Positions 53,142-62,710 of a stretch of 64,000 nucleotides of DNA are shown piece by piece. Made by a program: the position numbers and the translations under genes. Below the pieces are notes generated by a model. It saw only the letters and a program-made list of their open reading frames with translations, ran no database searches and was not told the DNA's origin. How positions within the stretch are numbered: the stretch's first letter is position 1; every line of letters begins with the position of its first letter. The stretch spans positions 1 to 64,000 of the forward strand of contig JAEEVL010000007.1 in assembly GCA_016290875.1 (NCBI GenBank). The letters run 5' to 3'. This DNA is from Ruminococcus sp. (GTDB taxonomy: Bacteria > Bacillota > Clostridia > Oscillospirales > Ruminococcaceae).

Positions 53142-53714
53142 TTACCTCAGTATATCAGCTTCTATGAGCTTTGTCCTCAGCTTCGCTATCGCTCTTGTAC
53201 ATCGCGAACGCACCGACGAAGCTGTCATCGAAACATTATCCGCTATTTCTGACGATTTGCGTCCATAGTAGAATTTCTGTATAAGTATCGTGGAATCCGG
53301 CTCGCCAAGCTCCTGTATCTTCTGGAGAAGCACTCTGCGGAGTTCTGAACTGTCAGCGTGTTCCTCCACGCTGAAATCAGAAACGAGCTGGCGGAGATCA
53401 TCTTCATCTGCATATGCTATATGGCTGTTAAACGCCGATAGTTTCCTGAAACGGTCTATCGCTGTACGCTTGGCGATCGTGCCGATATATCCCTTTATAT
53501 CGCTGACGTGTTCTTCGTCATACTCGAATCTGATGAATATATCCGCCATTACGTCACAGACGCACTCCTCTATGTCCTCCTGAGTACCGCAGCTTCTGAG
53601 CTTATTAAATACTATTGAGTAGACATATCTGCCGTATTCCTTCATCAGTGCCCTGTGGCACTCAGCAGGAGAAGTGCTCAGAAGATCTCTCAGTTCGCTT
53701 CCTGTCATGTTCAT
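53142..53714 (-). CDS. ECF-type RNA polymerase sigma factor
   Basis: A 190-residue protein with sigma region 2 (ALMKEYGRYVYSIVFNKLR...EDIEECVCDVMADIFIRFEYDEEHVSDIKGYIGTIAKRTAIDRFRKL) and region 4 (ILIQKFYYGRKSSEIADNVSMTASSVRSRCTRAIAKLR). Start MNMTGSE behind GGAGGG. Controls an envelope-related regulon together with the following membrane protein. Confidence 0.9.
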   Translation of the reverse strand: MNMTGSELRDLLSTSPAECHRALMKEYGRYVYSIVFNKLRSCGTQEDIEECVCDVMADIFIRFEYDEEHVSDIKGYIGTIAKRTAIDRFRKLSAFNSHIAYADEDDLRQLVSDFSVEEHADSSELRRVLLQKIQELGEPDSTILIQKFYYGRKSSEIADNVSMTASSVRSRCTRAIAKLRTKLIEADILR

Positions 53715-53849
53715 CCCTCCTTTTCAGTTAGTCAAGACCGGCCTTTCATAAATACCATTCGCAGCCTGTCTCAAAAGTGCTGCAAGATCGAAAGATATTT
53801 TTTTGTACAGTATTATATTACCACATTTTTCATTTACTGCCAATAGAGT

Positions 53850-53888
53850 ACAAAAAATCCCCCGGTTGTTTTACCGGGGGGATTTATC
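53850..53888 (-). terminator. Terminator of the fatty-acid operon
   Basis: Minus strand AAATCCCCCGGT-aaaaca-ACCGGGGGATTTTTT, 17 bases after acpP. Confidence 0.9.
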
Positions 53889-53904
53889 TTAGATTTGCTG
53901 TAAA

Positions 53905-54150
53905 TTATTCAGCATCCTCAGCGTCAGCGTTCTTCTCAATGTAGTTTACAATGTCGCCAACTGTCTTGATCTCCTCAACAGCTTCGTCGGGGATAGAAAG
54001 ATCGAATTCGTCCTCGATTGTAGTGATAAGATCAACAACATCCAGTGAATCTGCACCGAGATCATCCTGGATATTTGCCTCGGCTGTTACCTCATCAGCA
54101 TCTACGCCGAGCTGCTCAGCAATAATATCCTTGAGCTTCTCTAATACCAT
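53905..54150 (-). CDS. acpP: Acyl carrier protein
   Basis: An 81-residue carrier with [18 protein letters not shown]; the Ser of DSL takes the phosphopantetheine arm. The start is MVLEKLKDI behind AAGGAGG; the longer frame is shadow sequence. Last gene of the fabH-to-acpP operon. Confidence 0.96.
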   Translation of the reverse strand: MVLEKLKDIIAEQLGVDADEVTAEANIQDDLGADSLDVVDLITTIEDEFDLSIPDEAVEEIKTVGDIVNYIEKNADAEDAE

Positions 54151-54191
54151 TATTATTTCCTCCTTTGGTTTGTTGTTTAGTGAAAACGGAG

Positions 54192-54998
54192 TCATTCTGT
54201 GAACGCACCGATTTTTCTAAATTTAGTATAGCGTTCTTTTAGCAAAACGTCAATATCTTTTTGGCATTTTTCCGGAATTTTCTGTGACAAATATTCTTTA
54301 ATATTCTCTGAAATTTTGTCTAAATCGTTATGTGCGCCTCCGAGAGGCTCTTCTATGATGGCTTCTGCAACACCGAGTTCCACCATATCTTCGGCGGTAA
54401 TTCGCATTATTCCGCTTGCTTCTTCCTCTCTTGAAGCGTCCTTCCAGAGTATGCTCGCAAAGCCTCTGGGTGACAGAACGGAGTACTCCGCATTCTCGAG
54501 CATTGCAAGCTCGTCGCATACGCCAAGCGCAAGTGCGCCGCCGCTTCCGCCCTCACCGAGAACGATAGAGATAACAGGTGTACGCAGAGTCATAAACTCA
54601 GCGATATTCTTGGCGATAGCTTCGCCCTGTCCTCTTTCCTCTGCGGCAACTCCGCAGAAAGCTCCGGGAGTGTCTATGAAGCATATTACAGGTCTGTGGA
54701 ACTTCTCTGCCTGCTTTGCAAGTCTGAGTGCCTTTCTGTAGCCCTCAGGATGCGGCATAGCGAAGTTGCAAGCCTTGTTTTCGTTTATATCTCTGCCCTT
54801 GACCTCGGCGATTATAGTCACCGGGCGGTTGTCAAGACGGGCAATTCCGCCGATTATTGCTCTGTCGTCGCCAAAGAGTCTGTCACCGTGCATCTCATAG
54901 AAATCTGTAAAAATGAGCGGGATATAGTCTCTTATGGTAGGTCTGCCCTTTGTATGGATGAGCTGAAGGCGTTCCCATGCTGTTCTTTTCTCTTCCAT
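54192..54998 (-). CDS. accA: Acetyl-CoA carboxylase, carboxyltransferase alpha subunit
   Basis: A 268-residue subunit: [52 protein letters not shown] and [25 protein letters not shown]. Combines with AccD to transfer CO2 from carboxybiotin to acetyl-CoA. AGGAGG before the start; separated from accD by 3 bases. Confidence 0.95.
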   Translation of the reverse strand: MEEKRTAWERLQLIHTKGRPTIRDYIPLIFTDFYEMHGDRLFGDDRAIIGGIARLDNRPVTIIAEVKGRDINENKACNFAMPHPEGYRKALRLAKQAEKFHRPVICFIDTPGAFCGVAAEERGQGEAIAKNIAEFMTLRTPVISIVLGEGGSGGALALGVCDELAMLENAEYSVLSPRGFASILWKDASREEEASGIMRITAEDMVELGVAEAIIEEPLGGAHNDLDKISENIKEYLSQKIPEKCQKDIDVLLKERYTKFRKIGAFTE

Positions 54999-55001
54999 AT
55001 C

Positions 55002-55847
55002 TCAGACCTCCTTCCTGTCATAGCCGTGGAGCTTGAGAAGATGTGAGAGCACACTTCTCATTTTTTTGCGTTCCACGATCATATCGACAAAGCCTTTTTC
55101 GTGCATGAACTCTGCAAGCTGGAAATCCTCGGGAAGTCTCTGCTTGATAGTTCCCTCGATAACTCTTCTTCCTGCAAAGCCGATAAGTACTTTGGGTTCT
55201 GCAATTATTATATCTCCCAGCGATGCAAAGCTAGCGGTAACTCCTCCTGTGGTAGGATCGGTCATAACTGCTATGTACAGTCCGCCTGCGTCATTGTGGA
55301 GCTTTACAGCACCGGATGTTTTTGCCATCTGCATAAGGGAAACTATGCCCTCCTGCATACGTGCTCCGCCTGATGCTGTGAACATTACGACGGGCATTCC
55401 GTTTTCGGTAGCATATTCAAAGGCTCTGGCGATCTTTTCACCGACAACGCTTCCCATGCTTCCCATCATATATCTTGAATCCATTACGCCTATGACTACC
55501 GGTGAGCCCTTTATTGTTGCTGTACCGGTAACTATTGCGTCATTTACCTCTGTGGAATCTCTCAGTTCCTGCTGCTTTTCGTCATACTCCGGGAAGTCAA
55601 GAGGGTTAAGGCTCTTCATATCCTTGTCGAATTCCTTGAAGCTCTCCTTATCCACGGTTATAGCGATACGCTCCTTTGAAGACAGTCTGCCGTGATAGTT
55701 GCACTTGGGGCAGACTCTGTGAAGCTCCTCATATTTTGAGAGCGGGCTCGTATCCTGACATCTGGGGCATTTGAACATCGGCGGCTTGTAGTCGTCATCG
55801 CTGCCGTTGAAGCGCTTTTTTACAACGTCAAAGAAATCTTCAAACAC
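55002..55847 (-). CDS. accD: Acetyl-CoA carboxylase, carboxyltransferase beta subunit
   Basis: A 281-residue subunit with the N-terminal zinc ribbon (FKCPRCQDTSPLSKYEELHRVCPKC), then the crotonase fold MFTASGGARMQEGIVSLMQMAKTSGAV and GGVTASFASLGDIIIAEP. The start is GTG in a poor ribosome context (GTGGTGAA), which may limit expression. Confidence 0.95.
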   Translation of the reverse strand: MFEDFFDVVKKRFNGSDDDYKPPMFKCPRCQDTSPLSKYEELHRVCPKCNYHGRLSSKERIAITVDKESFKEFDKDMKSLNPLDFPEYDEKQQELRDSTEVNDAIVTGTATIKGSPVVIGVMDSRYMMGSMGSVVGEKIARAFEYATENGMPVVMFTASGGARMQEGIVSLMQMAKTSGAVKLHNDAGGLYIAVMTDPTTGGVTASFASLGDIIIAEPKVLIGFAGRRVIEGTIKQRLPEDFQLAEFMHEKGFVDMIVERKKMRSVLSHLLKLHGYDRKEV

Positions 55848-55909
55848 TTTTATTCACCACTATCTGTATATATTATCGTATTCGCCGTCCACTGCGGCTT
55901 GTTGCGTAT

Positions 55910-57265
55910 TTACTTCTTTTTGCGGTTTTCCATATATCTGTTCAGGAAGCCGATATCATATGTTCCGTTCTTGAATTCGGGACGTGTTATCATTTCAAGC
56001 TGGAATTCAATGTTGGTATCAACACCCTCTACGATAAACTCTGCAAGTGCCCATTTCATCTTTCTGATAGCGTCCTCTCGGTCAGAGCCGTGAGCTATGA
56101 GCTTGCTTATCATCGAATCATAGAAAGGTGTTATTGTATATCCCTGGTATACTGCACCGTCTATTCTTATTCCGGGACCGCCCGGCATATACAGCGCTGT
56201 GATCGTACCGGGTGAAGGTCTGAAATCAAGATCGGGATTCTCAGCATTGATACGGCACTCGATAGCGTGTCCGCGGAGCTTGATGTCATCCTGCTTCACG
56301 CTGAGCGGCAGACCTGCTGCGACTTCTATCTGAGCCTTTACAAGGTCAAATCCTGTTACTTCCTCTGTAATCGGGTGCTCTACCTGGATACGTGTGTTCA
56401 TCTCCATGAAGTAGAAGCCCTTTGAACCGTCTACGAGGAACTCGATAGTTCCGGCATTGAAGTAATTGCACTGCTTTGCTGCTGTGACAGCTGCTTCACC
56501 CATCTTCTTTCTGAGCTCTGCGTCAACGATAGGACTCGGACACTCCTCGATCACCTTCTGGTTGCGGCGCTGCATTGAGCAGTCACGCTCACCGAGGTAT
56601 ATATAATTTCCCTGAGTATCTGCCATTATCTGTATCTCTACATGGTGAGGATCTATGAGGAATTTCTCGATGTATACCGAACTGTCTCCGAAGAACTTCT
56701 CTGCCTCCTGCTGAGCTGCTATCATCTGTGATTCGAGCTCTTCGGGAGAATCGACTCTTCTGATGCCTCTTCCGCCGCCGCCTGCTGAAGCCTTTACAAG
56801 CACCGGATATCCGGCCTTGTCAGCGATAGCCTTTGCTTCGGCTATTGAGCCTACTGCGCCCTTTGAACCGGGTATTACAGGAACCCCGGCTTCTGCCATA
56901 GTTTCCTTTGCGGCAGCCTTATTGCCGAGCATTTCGATGGATTCCGGCGAAGGACCTATGAACACAAGTCCGAACTCTCTGCACTTCCTTGCAAAATCAG
57001 CATTCTCGGAAAGAAAACCGAAGCCGGGATGTACAGCCTCTGCACCGGTATTTAATGCTGCCTGGATAACAGCATCCATATTAAGATAGCTGTCCTTTGT
57101 TGCGGGCGGTCCTATGCAGACCGCTTCATCAGCTATCTGTGCGTGGAGCGAATTCTTATCTGCTGTTGAGTATACAGCTACGCTCCTTACGCCGAGTTCG
57201 CGGCACGCTCTGATTATGCGTACAGCTATTTCGCCTCTGTTAGCGATGAGAATTTTCTTGAACAT
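55910..57265 (-). CDS. accC: Acetyl-CoA carboxylase, biotin carboxylase subunit
   Basis: A 451-residue ATP-grasp enzyme: FKKILIANRGEIAVRIIRACRELG, ASAGGGGRGIRRV, FMEMNTRIQVEHPITEEVTG and RGHAIECRINAE. Charges biotin on AccB with CO2. AAGGAG before the start. Confidence 0.97.
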   Translation of the reverse strand: MFKKILIANRGEIAVRIIRACRELGVRSVAVYSTADKNSLHAQIADEAVCIGPPATKDSYLNMDAVIQAALNTGAEAVHPGFGFLSENADFARKCREFGLVFIGPSPESIEMLGNKAAAKETMAEAGVPVIPGSKGAVGSIAEAKAIADKAGYPVLVKASAGGGGRGIRRVDSPEELESQMIAAQQEAEKFFGDSSVYIEKFLIDPHHVEIQIMADTQGNYIYLGERDCSMQRRNQKVIEECPSPIVDAELRKKMGEAAVTAAKQCNYFNAGTIEFLVDGSKGFYFMEMNTRIQVEHPITEEVTGFDLVKAQIEVAAGLPLSVKQDDIKLRGHAIECRINAENPDLDFRPSPGTITALYMPGGPGIRIDGAVYQGYTITPFYDSMISKLIAHGSDREDAIRKMKWALAEFIVEGVDTNIEFQLEMITRPEFKNGTYDIGFLNRYMENRKKK

Positions 57266-57292
57266 TTATAGTATTCTCCTTAGTAAGACGTA

Positions 57293-57745
57293 TTACTCTG
57301 TTTTTTCAGGATCAGTTGCAACAAAGGTTATCTCGCATGAAACAGCTTTTTCGCCTCCTACCGAAGCAAGTGCCTTGCCTGTTCCGACAGGTCCGCGCTG
57401 ACGTATCATCTCAACCTCAAGGTCGAGTACATCTCCGGGTACTACCTGTCTGCGGAACTTAGCCTTGTCTATACCTCCGAAAAGACCTAACTTACCCTTG
57501 AATTCCGGCTTCGAGAGTATACATACTGCTCCTGCCTGGGCAAGCATCTCCACCATAAGAACGCCGGGAGTTACCGGATATCCAGGGAAATGTCCCTTGA
57601 ACCAGAAATCATCCTCCTTGATGTACTTCCTTGCGTGTATCCTTACTCCTACTTCCATGTCAACTATTTCGTCAAGGAGAAGGAATGGATCGCGGTGGGG
57701 GATTATCTCCATGATCTGTTCTTTGTTCATCAGTATATCAGCCAT
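57293..57745 (-). CDS. fabZ: 3-hydroxyacyl-ACP dehydratase
   Basis: A 150-residue hot-dog enzyme: IPHRDPFLLLDEI, WFKGHFPGYPVTPGVLMVEMLAQAG with the catalytic His and Glu. Dehydrates beta-hydroxyacyl-ACP in elongation. CGGAGG before the start. Confidence 0.96.
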   Translation of the reverse strand: MADILMNKEQIMEIIPHRDPFLLLDEIVDMEVGVRIHARKYIKEDDFWFKGHFPGYPVTPGVLMVEMLAQAGAVCILSKPEFKGKLGLFGGIDKAKFRRQVVPGDVLDLEVEMIRQRGPVGTGKALASVGGEKAVSCEITFVATDPEKTE

Positions 57746-57785
57746 ATTGACCTCCGTTGTGATATTTTTCAGCAGAATGAGCTTA

Positions 57786-58265
57786 TTACTTGATCACCAT
57801 TACAGGCTGATCGTATTCTACAGCCTGACCGTCAGAAACAAGTATCTTATCAACGATACCGTCATACTCAGACTGTATCTCGTTCATAAGCTTCATAGAC
57901 TCGATTATCATGATAACGTCGCCCTTCTTGACCTCGTCGCCTACCTTTACGAAAGGCGGCTTGTCAGGTGAAGGTGCAGCGTAGAATGTACCTACAATAG
58001 GTGATTTTACAATGTTGCCGCTTATCTCGTCAGCCTTTGCGGCTTCTGTGGGGGCGAGATCACCGGTCACCGGTGCGGCGGGTGCAGCTGTCTGCACAGG
58101 AGGAGCCATAAATGGTACCGGAGGTGCAGGTATGACCTTCTTACCCTTCAATGTGATAGTTTTGTCTCCGTCTGTTATTGTAAGCTCTGAAAGTTCTTTT
58201 GCATTCACGATGTCTGCAAGTTTTTCGATGGTTTCAATGTCGAACTGGTCGTATATCTTATCCAT
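57786..58265 (-). CDS. accB: Biotin carboxyl carrier protein
   Basis: A 159-residue protein: helical N-terminus, Pro/Ala-rich linker (45-75), biotinyl domain with ESMKLMNE (Lys125 takes biotin). AAGGAGG before the start, 19 bases after fabF. Confidence 0.96.
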   Translation of the reverse strand: MDKIYDQFDIETIEKLADIVNAKELSELTITDGDKTITLKGKKVIPAPPVPFMAPPVQTAAPAAPVTGDLAPTEAAKADEISGNIVKSPIVGTFYAAPSPDKPPFVKVGDEVKKGDVIMIIESMKLMNEIQSEYDGIVDKILVSDGQAVEYDQPVMVIK

Positions 58266-58284
58266 ATCAGCTAACCTCCTTATT

Positions 58285-59541
58285 TTATTCTGTTACTTTT
58301 TTGAAGCAGAGTGTTGCGTTGTGTCCGCCAAATCCAAGTGAATTGGAAAGCGCAGCTCGTATCTCCTGCTCTATATTGCCATCTGCACAGTAGTCAAGGT
58401 CACAATCCTCATCGGGTACCTTATAACCAACTGTTCTGTGGATGAAGCTCTCCTGTATGGACTTTGCACAGACTATAGCTTCAACTGCTCCGGCTGCTCC
58501 GAGAAGATGTCCTATCATGGACTTTGTGGAATTTATCTTTACTTTCTTTGCCTGGTCGCCGAAAGCAAGCTTTACAGCTGCTGTCTCATACTTGTCGTTG
58601 AGACCTGTTGAAGTTCCGTGAGCGTTGATGTAGTCTATATCGGCAGGCGTAAGTCCTGCTTCCTTCATTGCGAGAGTCATACCCATTCCGGCAGCCTCTC
58701 CCGAAGGCATGGGTGAAGTCATGTGATAACCGTCGCAGGTTGCGCCGTAACCGGCTACCTCAGCGTATATCTTTGCTCCTCTTGCCTTTGCGTGCTCATA
58801 TTCCTCAAGAACTACTACGCCGCTTCCTTCTCCGAGTACGAATCCGCTTCTCTCCTTATCGAAGGGAACGGAAGCTCTCTCGAGGTCGCCTGACTTTGTA
58901 AGTGCCTTCATATTGGCAAATCCGGCATATGTGAATTCGATGTTTGTACTCTCAGTACCGCCTGCAAGTGCAACATCAAGATAGCCGTCCTTGATCTTTC
59001 TGAAAGCTTCTCCGATAGAGTGAGTTCCTGTTGCACAAGCTGTGGATATATCGAAATTGGCTCCTCTGAAACCGGTCTTCATTGAGATGGTTCCGGCAGC
59101 CATATTGCTTATCATCATCGGGATATAGAACACTGATACTCTTGATGGTCCTTTGTTGAGAAACTTTTCATACTCTGAGAGCGTAAGGTCTATGCCGCCG
59201 ATTCCGCTGCCGACAATAACACCGGCTCTGTAGGGATCAACGTCGGAGAAATCTGTTCCTGCATCAACAAGAGCCTCATGAGCGGCAACTACTGCGTATT
59301 TTGTAAACCTGTCCATACGCTTTGACTCCTTCTTGTCGAAGCAGCCCTCAACATCAAAATAAGCCGACTCGTCAAAATCGCGGACAATACCTGCGATCTT
59401 TACTCCTGTTGCTTCTGAATCAAACATATCAATAAATGAAAAACCTATCCTGTTTTCCTTTATCCCCTTCCAGAATTTATCAACTCCTGTTCCAAGGGGA
59501 GTAACAGCTCCCAGACCTGTAATGACAACTCTTCTGCTCAT
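58285..59541 (-). CDS. fabF: Beta-ketoacyl-ACP synthase II
   Basis: A 418-residue condensing enzyme with the Cys-His-His triad in DISTACATGTHSIG, INAHGTSTGLND and KSMIGHLLGAAGA. Elongates acyl-ACP with malonyl-ACP. Confidence 0.96.
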   Translation of the reverse strand: MSRRVVITGLGAVTPLGTGVDKFWKGIKENRIGFSFIDMFDSEATGVKIAGIVRDFDESAYFDVEGCFDKKESKRMDRFTKYAVVAAHEALVDAGTDFSDVDPYRAGVIVGSGIGGIDLTLSEYEKFLNKGPSRVSVFYIPMMISNMAAGTISMKTGFRGANFDISTACATGTHSIGEAFRKIKDGYLDVALAGGTESTNIEFTYAGFANMKALTKSGDLERASVPFDKERSGFVLGEGSGVVVLEEYEHAKARGAKIYAEVAGYGATCDGYHMTSPMPSGEAAGMGMTLAMKEAGLTPADIDYINAHGTSTGLNDKYETAAVKLAFGDQAKKVKINSTKSMIGHLLGAAGAVEAIVCAKSIQESFIHRTVGYKVPDEDCDLDYCADGNIEQEIRAALSNSLGFGGHNATLCFKKVTE

Positions 59542-59602
59542 ATTTTTTCCTTTCCTGCTTGCGTGTTATAATGAGATGCGGCTGACCGCATATATTGCTG
59601 TG

Positions 59603-60343
59603 TTACATAGAGAGTCCGCCGGAAATCTCGATGACCTGTCCTGTAACGTAGGAAGCGTCATCTGAAACGAGGAACGATACTACTGAAGCTATCTCCTCGG
59701 GTTCGCCGTAACGCTTGAGTGATACTGCATCCAGCATCTTAGCCTTGAGATCTTCGGAAAGAACATCTGTCATAGGTGTGTGTATAAATCCGGGGGCTAC
59801 TGCATTACAGGTGATATTACGCGAACCGAATTCCTTTGCAGTAGTCATGGTCATACCGATAACAGCAGCCTTTGAAGCTGAATAATTCATCTGACCGGGG
59901 TTTCCGTAAAGACCTGCAACTGAGGATACATTTACGATCCTTCCGTGTCTCTGCTTCATCATAACAGCTGTAACGTGCTTTGTCATATTGTAAACGCTCT
60001 TCTGGTTTACTGCGATGACTGCATCGTACTCATCCTCAGACATTCTTGCAAGGAGCTTATCCTTTGTGATGCCTGCATTGTTGACAAGGGCATCGATAGT
60101 GCCGAAGTCAGCCTTGACCTGCTTTACCATTGCCTCGCACTGGTCAAACTTTGAAACGTCTGCCGCGTAGCATTCTGCCTTTACGCCGAAAGCACGGCAC
60201 TCCTCTGCGACTGCAAGAGCTTTCTCCTTATCTGAGTCGCTGGGGTAGTGATTGATAACTACGTCAAAACCGTCTTTTGCGAGTCTTTTTGCAATGCACG
60301 CACCGATTCCCTGTGATGCGCCTGTTATGATAGCTGTTGCCAT
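59603..60343 (-). CDS. fabG: 3-oxoacyl-ACP reductase
   Basis: A 246-residue short-chain dehydrogenase: TGASQGIGACIAKRL, NNAGITKD and the YSASKAA active site with SSVAGLYG before it. NADPH-dependent reduction of beta-ketoacyl-ACP. GGAGG before the start. A 155-base gap with possible stems separates it from fabK upstream. Confidence 0.96.
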   Translation of the reverse strand: MATAIITGASQGIGACIAKRLAKDGFDVVINHYPSDSDKEKALAVAEECRAFGVKAECYAADVSKFDQCEAMVKQVKADFGTIDALVNNAGITKDKLLARMSEDEYDAVIAVNQKSVYNMTKHVTAVMMKQRHGRIVNVSSVAGLYGNPGQMNYSASKAAVIGMTMTTAKEFGSRNITCNAVAPGFIHTPMTDVLSEDLKAKMLDAVSLKRYGEPEEIASVVSFLVSDDASYVTGQVIEISGGLSM

Positions 60344-60498
60344 TATATACCTCCGGTTATTTTAGTATTTACTGTCAGGATAAACCTGTAAGTAGATATT
60401 GCTCTCTTTCTGAGATCGTTATTGTCTTCACAGTAACAATCATTTTTAAAGTTCAGGAGGTCATTCTGCCTGTAAGGGCACAGTGATCTCCTCAATTA
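60344..60498 (-). other. Structured spacer between fabK and fabG
   Basis: Minus strand stems GAGGAGATCA...TGACCTCC and ATTGTTA...TAACGAT. It could be a weak internal terminator or message-processing site; no ORF is supported. Confidence 0.3.
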
Positions 60499-61425
60499 TT
60501 ATTTTGCGAGAAGCTTTTCTGCTCCTGCCATGATCTCTTCGATTATGTCCTTGCAGGGCCTTACATCGTTCACCATACCGGAGATAGCTCCGCAGAGGAA
60601 CGAACCGCTGTCAACGTTGCCGTCAACAACTGCACGTCTGAGTGCGCCGAGTGTGAGCTCCTCAAACTTCTCAGGTGTGAGTGTGCCGTCCTTTTCGCCG
60701 TTAGCAAGCTGCTTGGCGAACTTTGTCTTGATGCTGCGGCACGGATGACCTGTATATCTTCCTGTAACGATATTGTCTGTATCCTTTGCCTTGATAACAA
60801 GGTCCTTGAATGTAGGATGTATCTGACACTCCTCTGATGCGAGGAATCTTGTTCCTATCTGAACACCCTCTGCTCCGAGCATGAACGAAGCTGCCATACC
60901 TCTGCCGTCAGCGATACCGCCGGCTGCGATAACAGGTATTTCAAGTGCGTCTACTACCTGCGGAACGAGACACATTGTTGTGTTGTCTCCGATATGTCCG
61001 CCGGATTCTGTTCCCTCAGCTACAACTGCGTCAGCGCCTGCCTTTTCCATTCTTCTTGCAAGTGCTACGGACGGGATAACGGGTATTACCTTGATACCGG
61101 CTTCCTTCCATGCAGGAATGAACTTTCCGGGGTTGCCTGCGCCTGTTGTTACTACTGCGACCTTCTCATCGATAACGAGCTGAGCAAGATCCTCAGCATT
61201 AGGGCTCATGAGCATTATGTTTACGCCGAAAGGCTTGTCTGTCTTTTCCTTGCAGAGTCTGATCTGCTCACGGAGATAGTCTATCGGAGCGCTTCCGCCT
61301 GCGATAAGACCTACACCGCCGGCATTTGATACGGCAGCAGCAAGAGTATGCTCGGCAACCCATGCCATACCGCCCTGGATAATAGGGTATTTACAGCCTA
61401 AAAGTTCGGTTATCCTTGTTTTCAT
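60499..61425 (-). CDS. fabK: Enoyl-ACP reductase II (FMN-dependent)
   Basis: A 308-residue FabK: CKYPIIQGGMAWVAEHTLAAAVSNAGGVGLIAGG, MLMSPNAEDLAQL, TGAGNPGKF and AEGTESGGHIGDNTTMCLVPQVVDAL. Replaces FabI, so the pathway should be insensitive to FabI inhibitors such as triclosan (family knowledge). Confidence 0.95.
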   Translation of the reverse strand: MKTRITELLGCKYPIIQGGMAWVAEHTLAAAVSNAGGVGLIAGGSAPIDYLREQIRLCKEKTDKPFGVNIMLMSPNAEDLAQLVIDEKVAVVTTGAGNPGKFIPAWKEAGIKVIPVIPSVALARRMEKAGADAVVAEGTESGGHIGDNTTMCLVPQVVDALEIPVIAAGGIADGRGMAASFMLGAEGVQIGTRFLASEECQIHPTFKDLVIKAKDTDNIVTGRYTGHPCRSIKTKFAKQLANGEKDGTLTPEKFEELTLGALRRAVVDGNVDSGSFLCGAISGMVNDVRPCKDIIEEIMAGAEKLLAK

Positions 61426-61467
61426 ATATATCTCCTTTTACGTTAGTTGTAGAGTTTATCGCGTCAC

Positions 61468-62460
61468 TTAGTATTCAAGTATTATACCGCCGTATGTAAG
61501 TCCTGCGCCGAAGCCTATGAGTGCAAGCTTCTGTCCGCGCTTGATGATGCCCTTTTCGATGGCCTCGTTGAGTGCGAGCGGTATCGATGCACTGGAGGTA
61601 TTTCCGAAATGATCGAGCGTTACTATGAATTTATCCATTGAGACGCCGAGCTTCTTGGCTGCTGTCTCTATGATCCTTATATTCGCCTGATGAGGTATGA
61701 ACCAGTCAATGTCGTCCTTCGTTATGCCGGTGTTTGCAGCGGCAAGCTCGAACGACTTCGGCAGAGCCTGTGTTGCGAATTTATATACTTCCTTTCCGTT
61801 CTGGAAGAGCTTGTGCGGTTTGAGTTCGGGGAAGCTGTCGCTGAATCCCTCGGGAGCTTCTGTCTTTATCTCAGAAGCTGTGTTAAGAGCTCTTGCACAG
61901 AGGAGACCTGCGCCGCTTCCGTCAGAACGCAGTGCAGATGCGAAAAGCTTGCTGCTTCTCTCGACAACTGCCGCAGCAGCGCCGTCGCCGAAGAGTATGC
62001 ATGAACCGCGGTCCTCGAAATCAAGGAACTTTGAAAGTGCCTCGTTTGCAACTATGAGGACATACTTCATGCCGCCGTCCGAATCAACGAATCTTCTTGC
62101 GGTATCGAGAGCATAGACGAATCCTGTGCAGGCTGCATTGAGATCGAACGCGCCGGCATTTACTGCTCCGACAGCGTCCTGTATAATGCTTGCCATGCTC
62201 GGTGTGTGGAAATCAGCCGTTGCAGAACAGGATATCACAAGTCCTATCTCTGCCGGATCTATGCCGGATCTCTCGATCGCCTTCATGGAAGCTTTGACTC
62301 CCATATACCAGGTAGGCTCCCAGCCCGCCATGCGGCGTTCTACGATACCGGTTCGTGTCCTGATCCATTCGTCGTTTGTCTCGACGAAACGGGTAAAATC
62401 ATCGTTTGTCAGTTTCTGTTCGGGCACATAAGCACCCATACCCAGAATATTTACACCCAT
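61468..62460 (-). CDS. fabH: Beta-ketoacyl-ACP synthase III
   Basis: A 330-residue initiating synthase: catalytic Cys in LNAACTGFVYALD, His in WFIPHQANIRI and Asn in HFGNTSSASIPLAL. Joins an acyl-CoA primer to malonyl-ACP. First gene of the operon, behind AAAGGAG. Confidence 0.96.
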   Translation of the reverse strand: MGVNILGMGAYVPEQKLTNDDFTRFVETNDEWIRTRTGIVERRMAGWEPTWYMGVKASMKAIERSGIDPAEIGLVISCSATADFHTPSMASIIQDAVGAVNAGAFDLNAACTGFVYALDTARRFVDSDGGMKYVLIVANEALSKFLDFEDRGSCILFGDGAAAAVVERSSKLFASALRSDGSGAGLLCARALNTASEIKTEAPEGFSDSFPELKPHKLFQNGKEVYKFATQALPKSFELAAANTGITKDDIDWFIPHQANIRIIETAAKKLGVSMDKFIVTLDHFGNTSSASIPLALNEAIEKGIIKRGQKLALIGFGAGLTYGGIILEY

Positions 62461-62557
62461 TGAAAGAGCTCCTTTAAAAAATATTTATAAATTATGGTTG
62501 TAAAAACCGAAATTTTATGGTATGATATTAAAGGACCTGAGAGTCCACATATACTAT

Positions 62558-62586
62558 ATTGTAAATCATTTCCGCTTTTTTTGCAA
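62558..62586 (-). promoter_or_regulatory. Possible promoter of the fatty-acid operon
   Basis: Minus strand TTGCAA (62581-62586), 17 bases, TACAAT (62558-62563). The start of fabH lies about 98 bases on. No clear FapR or FabT operator is seen. Confidence 0.45.
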
Positions 62587-62710
62587 TGATATTTTTATAC
62601 TTTGACTCAGTGAAAATGAAATATCGTCTATTCTGACAAAAATACAGCCTGTATTTTGGATGATTTTACCAACAATTTGTATATATCAAACAGAAAGGAA
62701 GTTTAACATT

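Noticed and set aside
62580..62640. FapR or FabT operator in the fabH-fabD gap
   Set aside because: No palindrome close to either known consensus could be found by eye.
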